64,000 bases of DNA from Actinomadura terrae (GTDB lineage Bacteria > Actinomycetota > Actinomycetes > Streptosporangiales > Streptosporangiaceae): the NCBI RefSeq assembly GCF_022751215.1, contig NZ_JAICDG010000002.1, forward strand, positions 1,798,001-1,862,000, read 5' to 3'. Shown here in pieces: positions 50,708-58,701 of this stretch (its first letter is position 1; every line of letters begins with the position of its first letter). Below the pieces are notes generated by a model. It was not told the DNA's origin, did no database searches, and saw only the letters and a program-made list of their open reading frames with translations. The position numbers and the translations under genes were made by a program.

Positions 50708-50846
50708 CTGTGTTCATTGAAGTCCCGGCCCACTGCCCTCGCCTGGCGGCTCGGGCAGTGACCGTGCCTTTGCGGGCGCGGATCGCTTCGCGATCTTCCC
50801 GGTGGGGCCTCGCCTCCGCCTTCGGCCCCACCGCTCAGCTACGCGG
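50708..50846 (-). repeat. Structured intergenic repeat, copy B
   Basis: Reverse-strand copy of the element at 3208-3345, about 85 percent identical outside the variable stem. On the minus strand hairpin 1 lies near 50801-50833, hairpin 2 near 50782-50795, and hairpin 3 pairs 50753-50760 with 50731-50738. The conserved tail with AATGAAC lies at 50710-50730. The first bases GCGTAG include the stop codon of the hydrolase gene, and the tail abuts the stop codon of the response regulator gene. Four compensated base-pair changes relative to copy A support real secondary structure. Confidence 0.75.
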
Positions 50847-51732
50847 GACGCAGCGTGCGGGCGAAGTGGGCCGCCGCGGCGTCCGCCGCCGTCGTGACCT
50901 GCGGTTCCTGGTCGTAGAAGGCGAACTGGTCGCCCCCGGTCCAGATGAACTCCTTCGGGCCGGCCAGCGCGGCGTGGAAACGCCGTGCCCCGTCCGGGAT
51001 GGCGGCGTCCTCGCTGTGGACGAGCAGGACGGGCTGGGAAAGGCGGGGAGCGAGTGACAGCGAGTCGTAGCCGAGCCAGTCCGGCCATGCCATCACCGCG
51101 AAGCGGTTGGGCCACCGCGGAAGGCCGCCGCGCTCGGGATTGAGGTAGAAATCGATGTCGAAGGGCATGGCGGCGCGGGGGTCCGAACCGCTGACGACCG
51201 GCACGTACTCGACCTCGCCCGTGGACTCGTACCTCGCCCGCGCCCGCGAGGCCTCGGCGAGCCTGCCCTCGACCCCCTCCTCCCCGCCGTACACCTCCCG
51301 GCAGATCTCGGGGTCGTGCAGCCAGGGGGCGATGAGCGCCAGCGACCGGACGCGGGGGTCGCCCGCCGCGTTCCCGCTCATGTACATCGCGGCGGCGCAG
51401 ACGCCGAGGGCGCCGAGCCGATCGGCGTCCACGGCGGGATGATCGGCGAGGAAGCCTACCGCGTGGTTGATGTCACGGACCTTGAGTTCCGGCACCTCGC
51501 AGTCGCGGGGCTCGCCCTCGGACTCCCCGTAACCGGTGAAGTCGAAGGACAGGGCGGCGAAACCGCGGTCGGCGAGCCGTTCGGCGTACCGGTCGGCCAT
51601 CTGCTCCTTGACGCTCGTCCACGTGCCCGCGACCACGATCCCCGGAACCGGCCCGGCGCCGCCGGGCAGGAAGAGGTTCCCGGTCAGTGTCACGTCGCCG
51701 GCGGCGAATTTCACTTTCGTCACGGTGGTCAT
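50839..51732 (-). CDS. Alpha/beta hydrolase with Cys at the nucleophile position
   Basis: 297 residues. Fold markers: GIVVAGTWTSVKEQMADRYAERLADRGFAALSFDFTGYGESEG and, at the nucleophile elbow, LGALGVCAAAMY with Cys112 in place of Ser. The C-terminal site where relatives have a catalytic His (pattern THxDLYD) reads GGDQFAFYD, i.e. Gln. Both substitutions suggest weak or altered hydrolase activity. The family (COG1073-like, DltD-type) is common beside LysR and SDR genes. The stop codon lies inside the structured repeat. Confidence 0.85.
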   Translation of the reverse strand: MTTVTKVKFAAGDVTLTGNLFLPGGAGPVPGIVVAGTWTSVKEQMADRYAERLADRGFAALSFDFTGYGESEGEPRDCEVPELKVRDINHAVGFLADHPAVDADRLGALGVCAAAMYMSGNAAGDPRVRSLALIAPWLHDPEICREVYGGEEGVEGRLAEASRARARYESTGEVEYVPVVSGSDPRAAMPFDIDFYLNPERGGLPRWPNRFAVMAWPDWLGYDSLSLAPRLSQPVLLVHSEDAAIPDGARRFHAALAGPKEFIWTGGDQFAFYDQEPQVTTAADAAAAHFARTLRPA

Positions 51733-51840
51733 GAACGTTCGCTCCTTCGAGGAGTGCCCATGGGGCTGTTCGGCCTGGTGGACGAGCCGTCCAGGGGGAA
51801 GGGAGAAGAAGTCTCGGGCGGCGAGGCGGCGCGGTCCCGG

Positions 51841-52671
51841 TCAGCGGAAGTCGTCCGCGTGGGCCTGGGCCCATTGCTCGAAGGTGCGGGGAGCCCGGCC
51901 GGTGACGTCGCGGACGGTCGAGCGGACGATCGACTCGTCCAGCGTCCCGTTCACGTAGAAGTCGAAGAAGGCGTCCACGTACTCGGCGGGCGTGGTGGCG
52001 AGCAGGTCGGCGCGCGCCTCCTCGTTGGTGAGGCCGACGAATTCCAGGTCGCGGCCGAGGGCCTTGGCCAGCACGGCGACCTGGTCGGCGGGCGGCATCG
52101 CGACCGGGCCGGTCGGCTGGAGGATCTCGCCCCGGTAGTCGTCCGACAGCAGCGCGCGGGCGGCGACGGCGCCGATGTCGTGCGGGTCGACGCTCGCCGT
52201 CTGCACGTCCGGGAACGGAACCCGCACCCGGTCGCCCGACCGGATCTGCGGCGCCCAGCGCAGAGCGTTGGACATGAACGCGCTCGGACGCAGGAACGTC
52301 CACGGCAGCCCGGACTCGCGCACGGCCGACTCGGAGGCGACCATGAAGCGCGTTACCGCGTTGGTCATGTCGCCGCTCCCGGCCGAGCCGCCCGACAGCA
52401 GCACGACCCGCTCCACACCCGCGCGGCGGGCCTCGGCGACCAGGCCCGGCATGTCCGCGTAGCCGGGGAGGAGGAACACCGCGCGTGCCCCGTCCAGCGC
52501 CGCGGTCATGCTCTCCGGCCGGTTGAGGTCGCCCGCAACCGGCTCGACACCGTCCGGTAGCGACGCGGTCTCGGGGTTCCGTACCAGTGCCCGGACGGGT
52601 TCACCGTCCGCGACCAGCGCCCGGACCACCTCGGCGCCGACGTTGCCCATCGCGCCCGTAACCAAGATCAT
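51841..52671 (-). CDS. NmrA-like NAD(P)-binding protein
   Basis: 276 residues. The N-terminal Rossmann motif VTGAMGNVGAEVVRAL, then DGVEPVAGDLNRPESM, VERVVLLSGGSAGSG, TFLRPSAFMSNAL and DPHDIGAVAARALL, all characteristic of NmrA/TMR-type atypical SDRs that act as redox sensors or quinone-type reductases. ATG 52671 is used. Part of a leftward cluster of redox and hydrolase genes. Confidence 0.9.
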   Translation of the reverse strand: MILVTGAMGNVGAEVVRALVADGEPVRALVRNPETASLPDGVEPVAGDLNRPESMTAALDGARAVFLLPGYADMPGLVAEARRAGVERVVLLSGGSAGSGDMTNAVTRFMVASESAVRESGLPWTFLRPSAFMSNALRWAPQIRSGDRVRVPFPDVQTASVDPHDIGAVAARALLSDDYRGEILQPTGPVAMPPADQVAVLAKALGRDLEFVGLTNEEARADLLATTPAEYVDAFFDFYVNGTLDESIVRSTVRDVTGRAPRTFEQWAQAHADDFR

Positions 52672-52691
52672 CCTGTTTCCTTCACGTGTGC

Positions 52692-53372
52692 TCACCAGGG
52701 GAGGGGGCGGCCGTCGCGGAAGAACCCGCCGGTCGGGCCGTCGTCGGGCAGCGTGGCCGCCCACACGATGCCCTCCGCGCCCTCGGCGACCGGACGCCCG
52801 CCGGGGCCTCCCATGTCCGTCGCGACCCAGCCCGGGCAGATCGCGTTCACCAGCACGCCGTCGCCCCGGAGCTCGGCCGCCAGCATGCGGGTCAGCGCGT
52901 TCAGGGCCACCTTGGTCGTGTTGTACGCCGGGGTGCCGCCGCCCATGTTGGTCAGCGACGCGGCCTCGCTGGACACGTTGACGATCCGGGGATGCGCGCT
53001 CTCGCGCAGCAGCGGCAGCAGCTCCTGGACCAGCCGCCAGGGGCCGTACAGGTTCGTCTCGGCCGCCGCGCGGACGACTTCCAGGTCGGCGGACGCGGCG
53101 TCCTGCCAGGTGTCGTAGGTGATGGCGGCGTTGTTGACCAGGACGTCCAGCTTTCCGTAACGCCCGGTAACCGTGGCCGCCGCATGCACGATGTCTTCCT
53201 CGGAGGTGACGTCCAGCCGCACCGGGGCGACGTCGCCGCCGATCTCCTTGGCCGCGGCCTCGGCCGCCTCCAGCGACCGGGCGGTCAGCAGGACCGTGTG
53301 CCCGCGTCCCGCCAGCTCACGGCAGACCTCCCGGCCGATGCCCCGGTTGCCGCCGGTGACGAGCGCGATCAC
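52692..53372 (-). CDS. Classical SDR family oxidoreductase
   Basis: 226 residues, GTG start overlapping the SnoaL-like stop. ALVTGGNRGIGREV, NNAA, VSSEAASL, catalytic YNTTK and PGWVATDMGG give a complete SDR active site. It resembles carbonyl reductases acting on small ketones or aldehydes. Probably co-transcribed with the SnoaL-like gene upstream. Confidence 0.93.
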   Translation of the reverse strand: MIALVTGGNRGIGREVCRELAGRGHTVLLTARSLEAAEAAAKEIGGDVAPVRLDVTSEEDIVHAAATVTGRYGKLDVLVNNAAITYDTWQDAASADLEVVRAAAETNLYGPWRLVQELLPLLRESAHPRIVNVSSEAASLTNMGGGTPAYNTTKVALNALTRMLAAELRGDGVLVNAICPGWVATDMGGPGGRPVAEGAEGIVWAATLPDDGPTGGFFRDGRPLPW

Positions 53373-53824
53373 TGCTCGCCCGCGGCGAGGGCCGTCAGGT
53401 TCCTGTTGCCGTCGGCCCAGGTGGCGGTCATGACCAGGCCGCCGATCCGCCACGCGCCGTCCGTCCGGACGAGGTCGAAGCGGTAGTTCCCGCCCAGCGT
53501 CCACAGCGGCGAGCCGAACGGGTCGGCGAGGCGGTGCGTGGCCTGGAACGCGGCCGTGCAGACCGCGGTGTCGCCGTCGACGGTCACCAGATGGTTCGTG
53601 ATCAGATGCTGCGTGGCCTCGAACGCGCCGAGCGTGCCCGACCAGGCGTCGATGATCTGCGCCGGGGTCAGCACCGCGGGCTCGCCGCCGTTCAGGCTGG
53701 TGTAGTCGAGCGTCACCGCGTCCGTGAAGATCTCGCTCAGCCGGTCCCATTCACGCTGGTCGGCGTGCCATGCCAGACGGGTGCAGGTCTCGATGATCGC
53801 CAGGCGATCCTCCGTGGTGCTCAT
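53369..53824 (-). CDS. SnoaL/NTF2-like protein
   Basis: 151 residues. EDRLAIIETCTRLAWHADQREWDRLSEIFTDAVTLDYTSLNGG and AFQATHRLADPFGSPLWTLGGNYRFDLVRTDGAWRIGGLVM fit the cone-like SnoaL/DUF4440 fold of small cyclases and hydratases. First gene of a leftward operon, divergent from the LysR regulator. Confidence 0.88.
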   Translation of the reverse strand: MSTTEDRLAIIETCTRLAWHADQREWDRLSEIFTDAVTLDYTSLNGGEPAVLTPAQIIDAWSGTLGAFEATQHLITNHLVTVDGDTAVCTAAFQATHRLADPFGSPLWTLGGNYRFDLVRTDGAWRIGGLVMTATWADGNRNLTALAAGEQ

Positions 53825-53872
53825 CCCGCAATCATGGTGTCGATCTTCCGGGCCCGTCCAATATCTGCTGTA

Positions 53873-53887
53873 ATAACCAACGGTTAT
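53873..53887. promoter_or_regulatory. LysR-type operator candidate
   Basis: ATAACC-AAC-GGTTAT, a perfect interrupted palindrome fitting T-N11-A, in the divergent gap and overlapping the LysR start codon region. Autoregulation by the LysR protein is likely. Confidence 0.75.
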
Positions 53888-54770
53888 GGATGCTCATCTG
53901 CGTGACCTGCGCTACTTCGTGGCCGTGGCGGAGGAGCTCGGCTTCACCCGCGCGGCCGAGCGCCTGTTCATCTCGCAGCCCGCGCTCAGCAAGCAGGTGC
54001 GCCACCTCGAAACGCAGCTGCGGGTGCGGCTGTTCGACCGCGACCGGCGTACGGTGCGGCTCACCGCCGCGGGCGAGGCGCTGCTGCCCGCCGCCCGCGA
54101 CCTGCTCCAGCGGTGGGACGAGGCCCAGCGCGCGGTCGGCGACGCCGCCGGGTCCTCCAGCCTGACCGTCGGCATGTCCACCAGCGTCGGACGCGGCCTC
54201 CTCGGCACGCTGCGGGACCGGTTCGCCGCCCGCCGCCCCGCCTGCGACCTGCGGCTCCGCCAGATCAACTGGGCCGACCCCACGGCGGGCCTCGCCTCCG
54301 GGGAGGTCGACGCGGCGTTCGTCTGGCTGCCGTTCCCCGGCCAGGACGACCTCAACGTCCGCGTCGTCGCCCGCGAACCGCGCTGGGTCGCCTTCCGGGA
54401 CGACCACTGGCTTTCCGGACGGGACGAGGTCGAATTCGCCGAACTCCTCGACGAGAAGTTCCTGGCACTCCCCGAAAGCGCGGGCCCCCTCCGCGACCAC
54501 TGGCTCGCCATCGCCGAGCGCGCCGGCCGCCCCCCACTGATCTGCACGACCGTGACGAACGCCGACGAGACCTTCGCCGCCCTCGAAAGCGGAATCGGCA
54601 TCGTCCTCCTCGCCGCCGGAAACGCCGGGATCTACCGGCGCGAGGGCATCACGACCATCCCGGTCACGGACCTGCCGCCGACCGAACTGGCTCTGGCCTG
54701 GCGCCCCGGCGACCACCGCGGCACCATCCGAGCCCTACTCGAATCCCTGGACGACGTGACCGCGCGATAG
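53886..54770 (+). CDS. LysR-family regulator
   Basis: 294 residues. N-terminal HTH (LRDLRYFVAVAEELGFTRAAERLFISQPALSKQVRHLETQL) and a full substrate-binding domain. It is divergent from the SnoaL-SDR-NmrA-hydrolase group, the probable regulon. ATG overlaps the candidate operator. Confidence 0.93.
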   Translation: MDAHLRDLRYFVAVAEELGFTRAAERLFISQPALSKQVRHLETQLRVRLFDRDRRTVRLTAAGEALLPAARDLLQRWDEAQRAVGDAAGSSSLTVGMSTSVGRGLLGTLRDRFAARRPACDLRLRQINWADPTAGLASGEVDAAFVWLPFPGQDDLNVRVVAREPRWVAFRDDHWLSGRDEVEFAELLDEKFLALPESAGPLRDHWLAIAERAGRPPLICTTVTNADETFAALESGIGIVLLAAGNAGIYRREGITTIPVTDLPPTELALAWRPGDHRGTIRALLESLDDVTAR

Positions 54771-54778
54771 GGGGCGCA

Positions 54779-56194
54779 TCAGCCCCGCCGTTCGCCCGTG
54801 CGGAAACCGCTGGCGAGCATTTCCCGGAGCCGTCCCGCGGTCTCGCAGTCCGCGGCCTTGCGCGGCTTGGTCGCCTGGGCGGCCGTGGAGAGATAATCGG
54901 CCACGAGGCGGCTGAACGCGGCGTACCGCTGCGGTTCCGACTCGTTCCGGCCCGCCAGGGAACGCGCGTACTTCCGCACGAGCGGATGGAGACGGTAACG
55001 AGGTGTGGTGACCTGGCGGACGAGATGCTTGTCCAGCAGCGATTCCAGGACGGCTTCCGCCTCGCCGACCGGAACACCGGCCAACGCGGCCGCCGACGTC
55101 GCGGTGAGGTCCTCTCCGGAATGCTGCCCGATCATCTGGAAAATGTGCCGGTGATGCTCCGGGAGGCCGTAATAGGAGGCATCGAAAGAGGCCGCGTGTA
55201 CCGACCCATCGTCCGCGTCGAGATGACGGAGGACACGGCGCAGCGCCCAGGCCGGACGGCATTGCAGCAGCCGCGCCGACGAAGCGATCGCGCCCGGCAG
55301 CCTTCCGCACGCCTCGACGATCTGCACGGCGGCCCGAGGATCGGCCGCGACCCGTTCCGGGCCGACGATCCGGCTCAGCAGGTCGATCGCCTCGCCGACG
55401 GGCAGCTCCTCCAGCGTCAACGGCCGGGCGCCCTCCAACCCGGCCAGGCTGTTCCGGCTGGTGATCAGCACCAGCGACCCGGGAGAACCGGGCAGCAGCG
55501 GCCGTACCTGGTCCTCGTCGGCCGCGTCGTCGAGCACCACCATCGCGCTCTTCCCAGCCAAGCAACTTCGATACAGCGCCGCCCGATGCTCCGACTCCAT
55601 GGGAATCTGCTCCGCCGCCACGCCCAACGCGCGGAGGAAACCGTCGAGCACCACACCGGCATCGGCGGGCGACCGGTCCAGGTCGCGCCCATGCAAATCG
55701 GCCCATAACTGGACTTCGGCGAAGCGGCCCCGCAGGACGAGCTCGTGGGCGGCCCGGACCACCAGCCGTGTCTTACCGACCCCGGCCATTCCGCGCACCG
55801 TCACAACGTTCACTGGCCCGCTTGCCGACTCCTCCTCAGAACGGGCGCCGGCGAGGTCGGACAACCGCTGGAGTTCGACGGCCCGCCCAGTGAACTCGCC
55901 GATATCCCTGGGCAATTGCCGTGCGGCGATGGCGACACCGGCGGCATGCGACGGTGCCCCCTGCGCATCACATGCCGCCGCATCCCAGCCCTGCGGCACC
56001 GCCTCGCCTTGAAGCACCTCAAGATGGGCGCGACGTAATGGCTCGGAGGGGTCCACGCCGAGGACGTCCGCGAGCCTGCCCCGGGTGGCCTCGTAATGCC
56101 GCAAGGCCTGCGCCCGCCGTCCGCACGCGTCCAACACGCCAGCGGCGTCTCGGGAAAGACCTACTACTTCCACTTCAAGCTCTCGAAGAAGCAC
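54779..56194 (-). pseudogene. 5'-truncated SARP/NB-ARC regulator gene
   Basis: 471 codons remain. The first 60 residues hold only the last part of a bacterial transcriptional activation domain (GRRAQALRHYEATRGRLADVLGVDPS); the OmpR-like DNA-binding domain and the start of BTAD are missing. The NB-ARC part is intact: Walker A MAGVGKTRLV (136-145), Walker B MVVLDDA, TSRNSL and a winged-helix end; the usual TPR part after it is also absent. Upstream of about 56140 the DNA instead encodes the tail of a gene on the other strand. The ORF may still be translated but cannot act as a normal AfsR-type activator. Confidence 0.6.
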
Positions 56195-56227
56195 TCGATC
56201 GAGGCCAAGGCCTACTACGGCACGTAA
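56144..56227 (+). pseudogene. 3' remnant of a plus-strand gene at a recombination junction
   Basis: In this frame the sequence GKTYYFHFKLSKKHSIEAKA then YYGT and a TAA stop looks like the C-terminal beta hairpin of a secreted protein, with well-formed alternation and good codons. No upstream continuation exists: bases before about 56140 belong to the truncated SARP gene on the opposite strand. This marks a deletion or inversion endpoint. Confidence 0.55.
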
Positions 56228-56342
56228 TCAGCCCCCCGCGTGACGAGAACCATCGCGCAGCAAGGGCCTCGGCCGGCAGCCCCCAAGGCTGCCGGCCGAA
56301 ACCTTGACCGATAACGGCTCGAAAACACGGCGTGCTCCCGGC

Positions 56343-56861
56343 TCAGCCGCCCGACTCGCGAAGGACACGAACGGCTTTCGGCCCGACTCCGTGCATCGCC
56401 AGCAATTCGGCGTCGGACAGCGCAGCAACCTGGGCAAGCGTCGTAATGCCCGCCCCGGCCAGGGCCCGGGTAGCAGGCCCTCCAATCGACTTAGGCAGGT
56501 CACCGACCCCACCGGGCGCAGCGGCGTCCCCGGCGGCCACCCGTTTCGCCAACCTTTCCGGCGCCTGCGAAAGCCATGCGCGGCGCACCCAATGGTTGAG
56601 CTGCTGACCATTGATGTCCCCGATCGGCACACACGCACCGACCACCGCCCCTTCACTGCCCAGCGGCCGCGCCGTCGAATGCTCGCCAAGGACCCTCTCC
56701 GCCTCCGACGCGGGAAGCCGCAGCTCCACCAAACCGCCCTTGTCCATCGACACGAACCACTCCTCGTGCACCGCGAACTCGACGATTCCCGAATCAGTGA
56801 CCCGCTCGACGGTCTCGGGACACGAAAAGGCGGCCTTGCGAAGCTGCGCGAGAGTCGTCAT
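56343..56861 (-). CDS. MmcQ/YjbR-like protein with C-terminal helix-hairpin-helix
   Basis: 172 residues. Residues 1-110 resemble the MmcQ/YjbR double-wing fold (CPETVERVTDSGIVEFAVHEEWFVSMDKGG, LVELRLPASEAERVL). Residues about 122-172, with LPKSIGGPATRALAGAGITTL and AELLAMHGVGPKAVRVL, are an RNA-polymerase-alpha-like helix-hairpin-helix that binds DNA. The combination suggests a nucleoid or regulatory DNA-binding role. Full length. Confidence 0.8.
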   Translation of the reverse strand: MTTLAQLRKAAFSCPETVERVTDSGIVEFAVHEEWFVSMDKGGLVELRLPASEAERVLGEHSTARPLGSEGAVVGACVPIGDINGQQLNHWVRRAWLSQAPERLAKRVAAGDAAAPGGVGDLPKSIGGPATRALAGAGITTLAQVAALSDAELLAMHGVGPKAVRVLRESGG

Positions 56862-56895
56862 AGCCTCAACCCAACCACGCGAGGCTCGAATCCGG

Positions 56896-57453
56896 TCAGG
56901 GGTCGCCTGGCGCGCGGGGGTCGTCCGCCTCGTCGCCGAGGCTGAGCAACAGTGTGCGCAGAATCGCGGCGAGGTCGTCCCGCTGGCGCGGGTCGAGCGC
57001 GGCGAGGATGCGGCGCTCATTGTCGAGGTGGGCGGCGACGGCGCGGTCGATGAGGTCGCGGCCGGCGGGGGTGAGGGCGACGATGACGGTGCGCCGGTTG
57101 GCGGGATCGAGGTCGCGCGTGACGTAACCCTTGGCGACGAGGCGGTCGAGCCGGTTGGTAACCGCACCCGAGGTCACCATCGACGAGCGGGCCAGCATGC
57201 CCGCCGTCAGCCCCTCGGGGGAGCCGCTGCGCCGGAGGGTGGCGAGGACGTCGAACTCGCCCCGTTCGAGACCGAACTCGCTGAATAGCGCCTTGAGTTC
57301 GCGCTCGGCGAGCCGTGTCACCCGGGAGAGACGTCCGAGCACGCTCATCGGGGACGGGTCGAGGTCGGGGCGGGCACGGGCCCACTGCTCCAACACCAGG
57401 TCGACGGCGTCACGCGCCACGGCCGCACCTTTCAACGCTGAACTGTTTGACAT
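56896..57453 (-). CDS. MarR-family repressor
   Basis: 185 residues from ATG 57453. Winged helix: FGLERGEFDVLATLRRSGSPEGLTAGMLARSSMVTSGAVTNRLDRLVAKGYVTRDLDPANRR. A divergent secreted protein gene starts 60 bases away, with three palindromic sites between and inside the two starts (57430-57505), indicating repression of both. Confidence 0.93.
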   Translation of the reverse strand: MSNSSALKGAAVARDAVDLVLEQWARARPDLDPSPMSVLGRLSRVTRLAERELKALFSEFGLERGEFDVLATLRRSGSPEGLTAGMLARSSMVTSGAVTNRLDRLVAKGYVTRDLDPANRRTVIVALTPAGRDLIDRAVAAHLDNERRILAALDPRQRDDLAAILRTLLLSLGDEADDPRAPGDP

Positions 57454-57505
57454 CAAATTAGCACCCGTCCCACGCTCCTCAGCGCTGAACATTTCAACGT
57501 TGAAA
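57430..57505. promoter_or_regulatory. Cluster of MarR operator candidates
   Basis: Three related sites: TTTCAACGCTGAA at 57430-57442 (inside the first MarR codons), TCAGCGCTGA at 57479-57488 and the perfect palindrome TTTCAACGTTGAAA at 57492-57505, just before the divergent start. The last overlaps the ribosome binding region of the secreted protein gene. Confidence 0.75.
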
Positions 57506-57513
57506 GGTTCCCC

Positions 57514-58473
57514 ATGTACCGTCCCGCACTCTCCGCCGCGCTGGTGCTCGGACTGGCCGCCGCGATGAGCGCCCCCGCGCGGGCGTCCGTCGCCCACCCC
57601 GATCACCGTCCCGGCGCGGCGGTGTACCCGACCACGATCCGGCTGCCCAACGGTTTCCAGCCCGAAGGCATCGCGACCGGACCGGGCCCCTTCGCCTACA
57701 TCGGCTCGATGGCCGACGGCTCCGTCTACCGCGCCGACCTGCGTACGGGAGGTGGCGTGATCCTCAGCCGCGGGCCCGGCACCCCAGCCCTCGGCCTGAA
57801 GACCGACCAGCGCGGACGGCTCTTCGTGGCGGGCGGCACGGGCGGCGACGCCCGCGTCCTCGACACCCGCACCGGCAGGGTCCTGGCCTCCTACCGCCTG
57901 GCTACCGGCCCCGCCTTCGTCAACGACGTCATCCTCACCCAGGGCGCCGCGTGGTTCACCGACTCCACCAACCCGGTGCTCTACAAACTGCCGCTGCGCG
58001 GTGGACGGTTGCCCTCCGCCGCCGTCCGGATCCCCCTCACCGGTGACCTCGTCTACCACGGCGGCTCGGACAGCGCCGCCTTCAACGCCAACGGCATCAC
58101 CCCGACACCGGACGGCCGGGGCCTGATCGTCGTCCAGTCGAACACCGGCGGCTTGTTCCGCGTCGACCCGGCGACCGGCACGACCCGTCGCGTGAACCTG
58201 CACGGCGAGTCGCTACCGGAAGGCGATGGCCTGCTCCTACGCGGCCGGACGCTGTTCGCGGTGCAGAACCGCTTCAACACCGTGGCCGTCCTGCGGCTGA
58301 ACCCCGCAGGAACCGACGGCCGCCTCATACGGCGGGTGACACATGCCCGGCTGAACCTACCGACGACCGTGGCGGCCTTCGGCTCCCGCCTGTACCTCCC
58401 CAACATGCAGTTCTTCGCGACCGGCCCGACCCCTCACATCTCCTACACCGCCGTCGCGATCCCGCGCCCCTGA
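57514..58473 (+). CDS. Secreted SMP-30/gluconolactonase-like beta-propeller protein
   Basis: 319 residues. A signal peptide (MYRPALSAALVLGLAAAMSAPARAS) is followed by propeller blades: GFQPEGIATGPGPFAYIGSMADGSVYRADL, GLKTDQRGRLFVAGGTGGDARVLD, NDVILTQGAAWFTDSTNPVLYKL and FNANGITPTPDGRGLIVVQSNTGGLFRVDPATG. These match secreted SMP-30-like proteins (often annotated superoxide-dismutase-associated). Controlled by the adjacent MarR sites. Substrate or binding partner unknown. Confidence 0.85.
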   Translation: MYRPALSAALVLGLAAAMSAPARASVAHPDHRPGAAVYPTTIRLPNGFQPEGIATGPGPFAYIGSMADGSVYRADLRTGGGVILSRGPGTPALGLKTDQRGRLFVAGGTGGDARVLDTRTGRVLASYRLATGPAFVNDVILTQGAAWFTDSTNPVLYKLPLRGGRLPSAAVRIPLTGDLVYHGGSDSAAFNANGITPTPDGRGLIVVQSNTGGLFRVDPATGTTRRVNLHGESLPEGDGLLLRGRTLFAVQNRFNTVAVLRLNPAGTDGRLIRRVTHARLNLPTTVAAFGSRLYLPNMQFFATGPTPHISYTAVAIPRP

Positions 58474-58522
58474 CCGCGCGGTCAGGCTTCGGGACGTCCG
58501 GAGCCTCACGCGTACGGCTGCG

Positions 58523-58645
58523 ATGGCCGTCATCGCCACCTCGCAGGGCGCGGACGGACCCGGCGACCCGCCCTGCCTGACCAACGGCTTCCAGACCGCC
58601 TTCATCGGAGCCGTCGTCGCCCCGGCAGGCGCCGCCCAGGCCCCC
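58523..58645 (+). pseudogene. Possible C-terminal remnant of an MFS exporter
   Basis: The frame MAVIATSQGADG then CLTNGFQTAFIGAVVAPAGAA resembles the loop and last helix of DHA2 exporters (the LTxGFxxAFxxxAxxxxxGA pattern), but there is no upstream body of such a gene; the stretch sits in the 228-base gap between two convergent genes. A MarR-linked exporter may have been lost here. The case is weak. Confidence 0.3.
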
Positions 58646-58701
58646 AACCCGGAGCGGCGCTGCCCTCGGCGGCGGGCCGTCCGCGGTCTGCCTCCGGGTC
58701 G

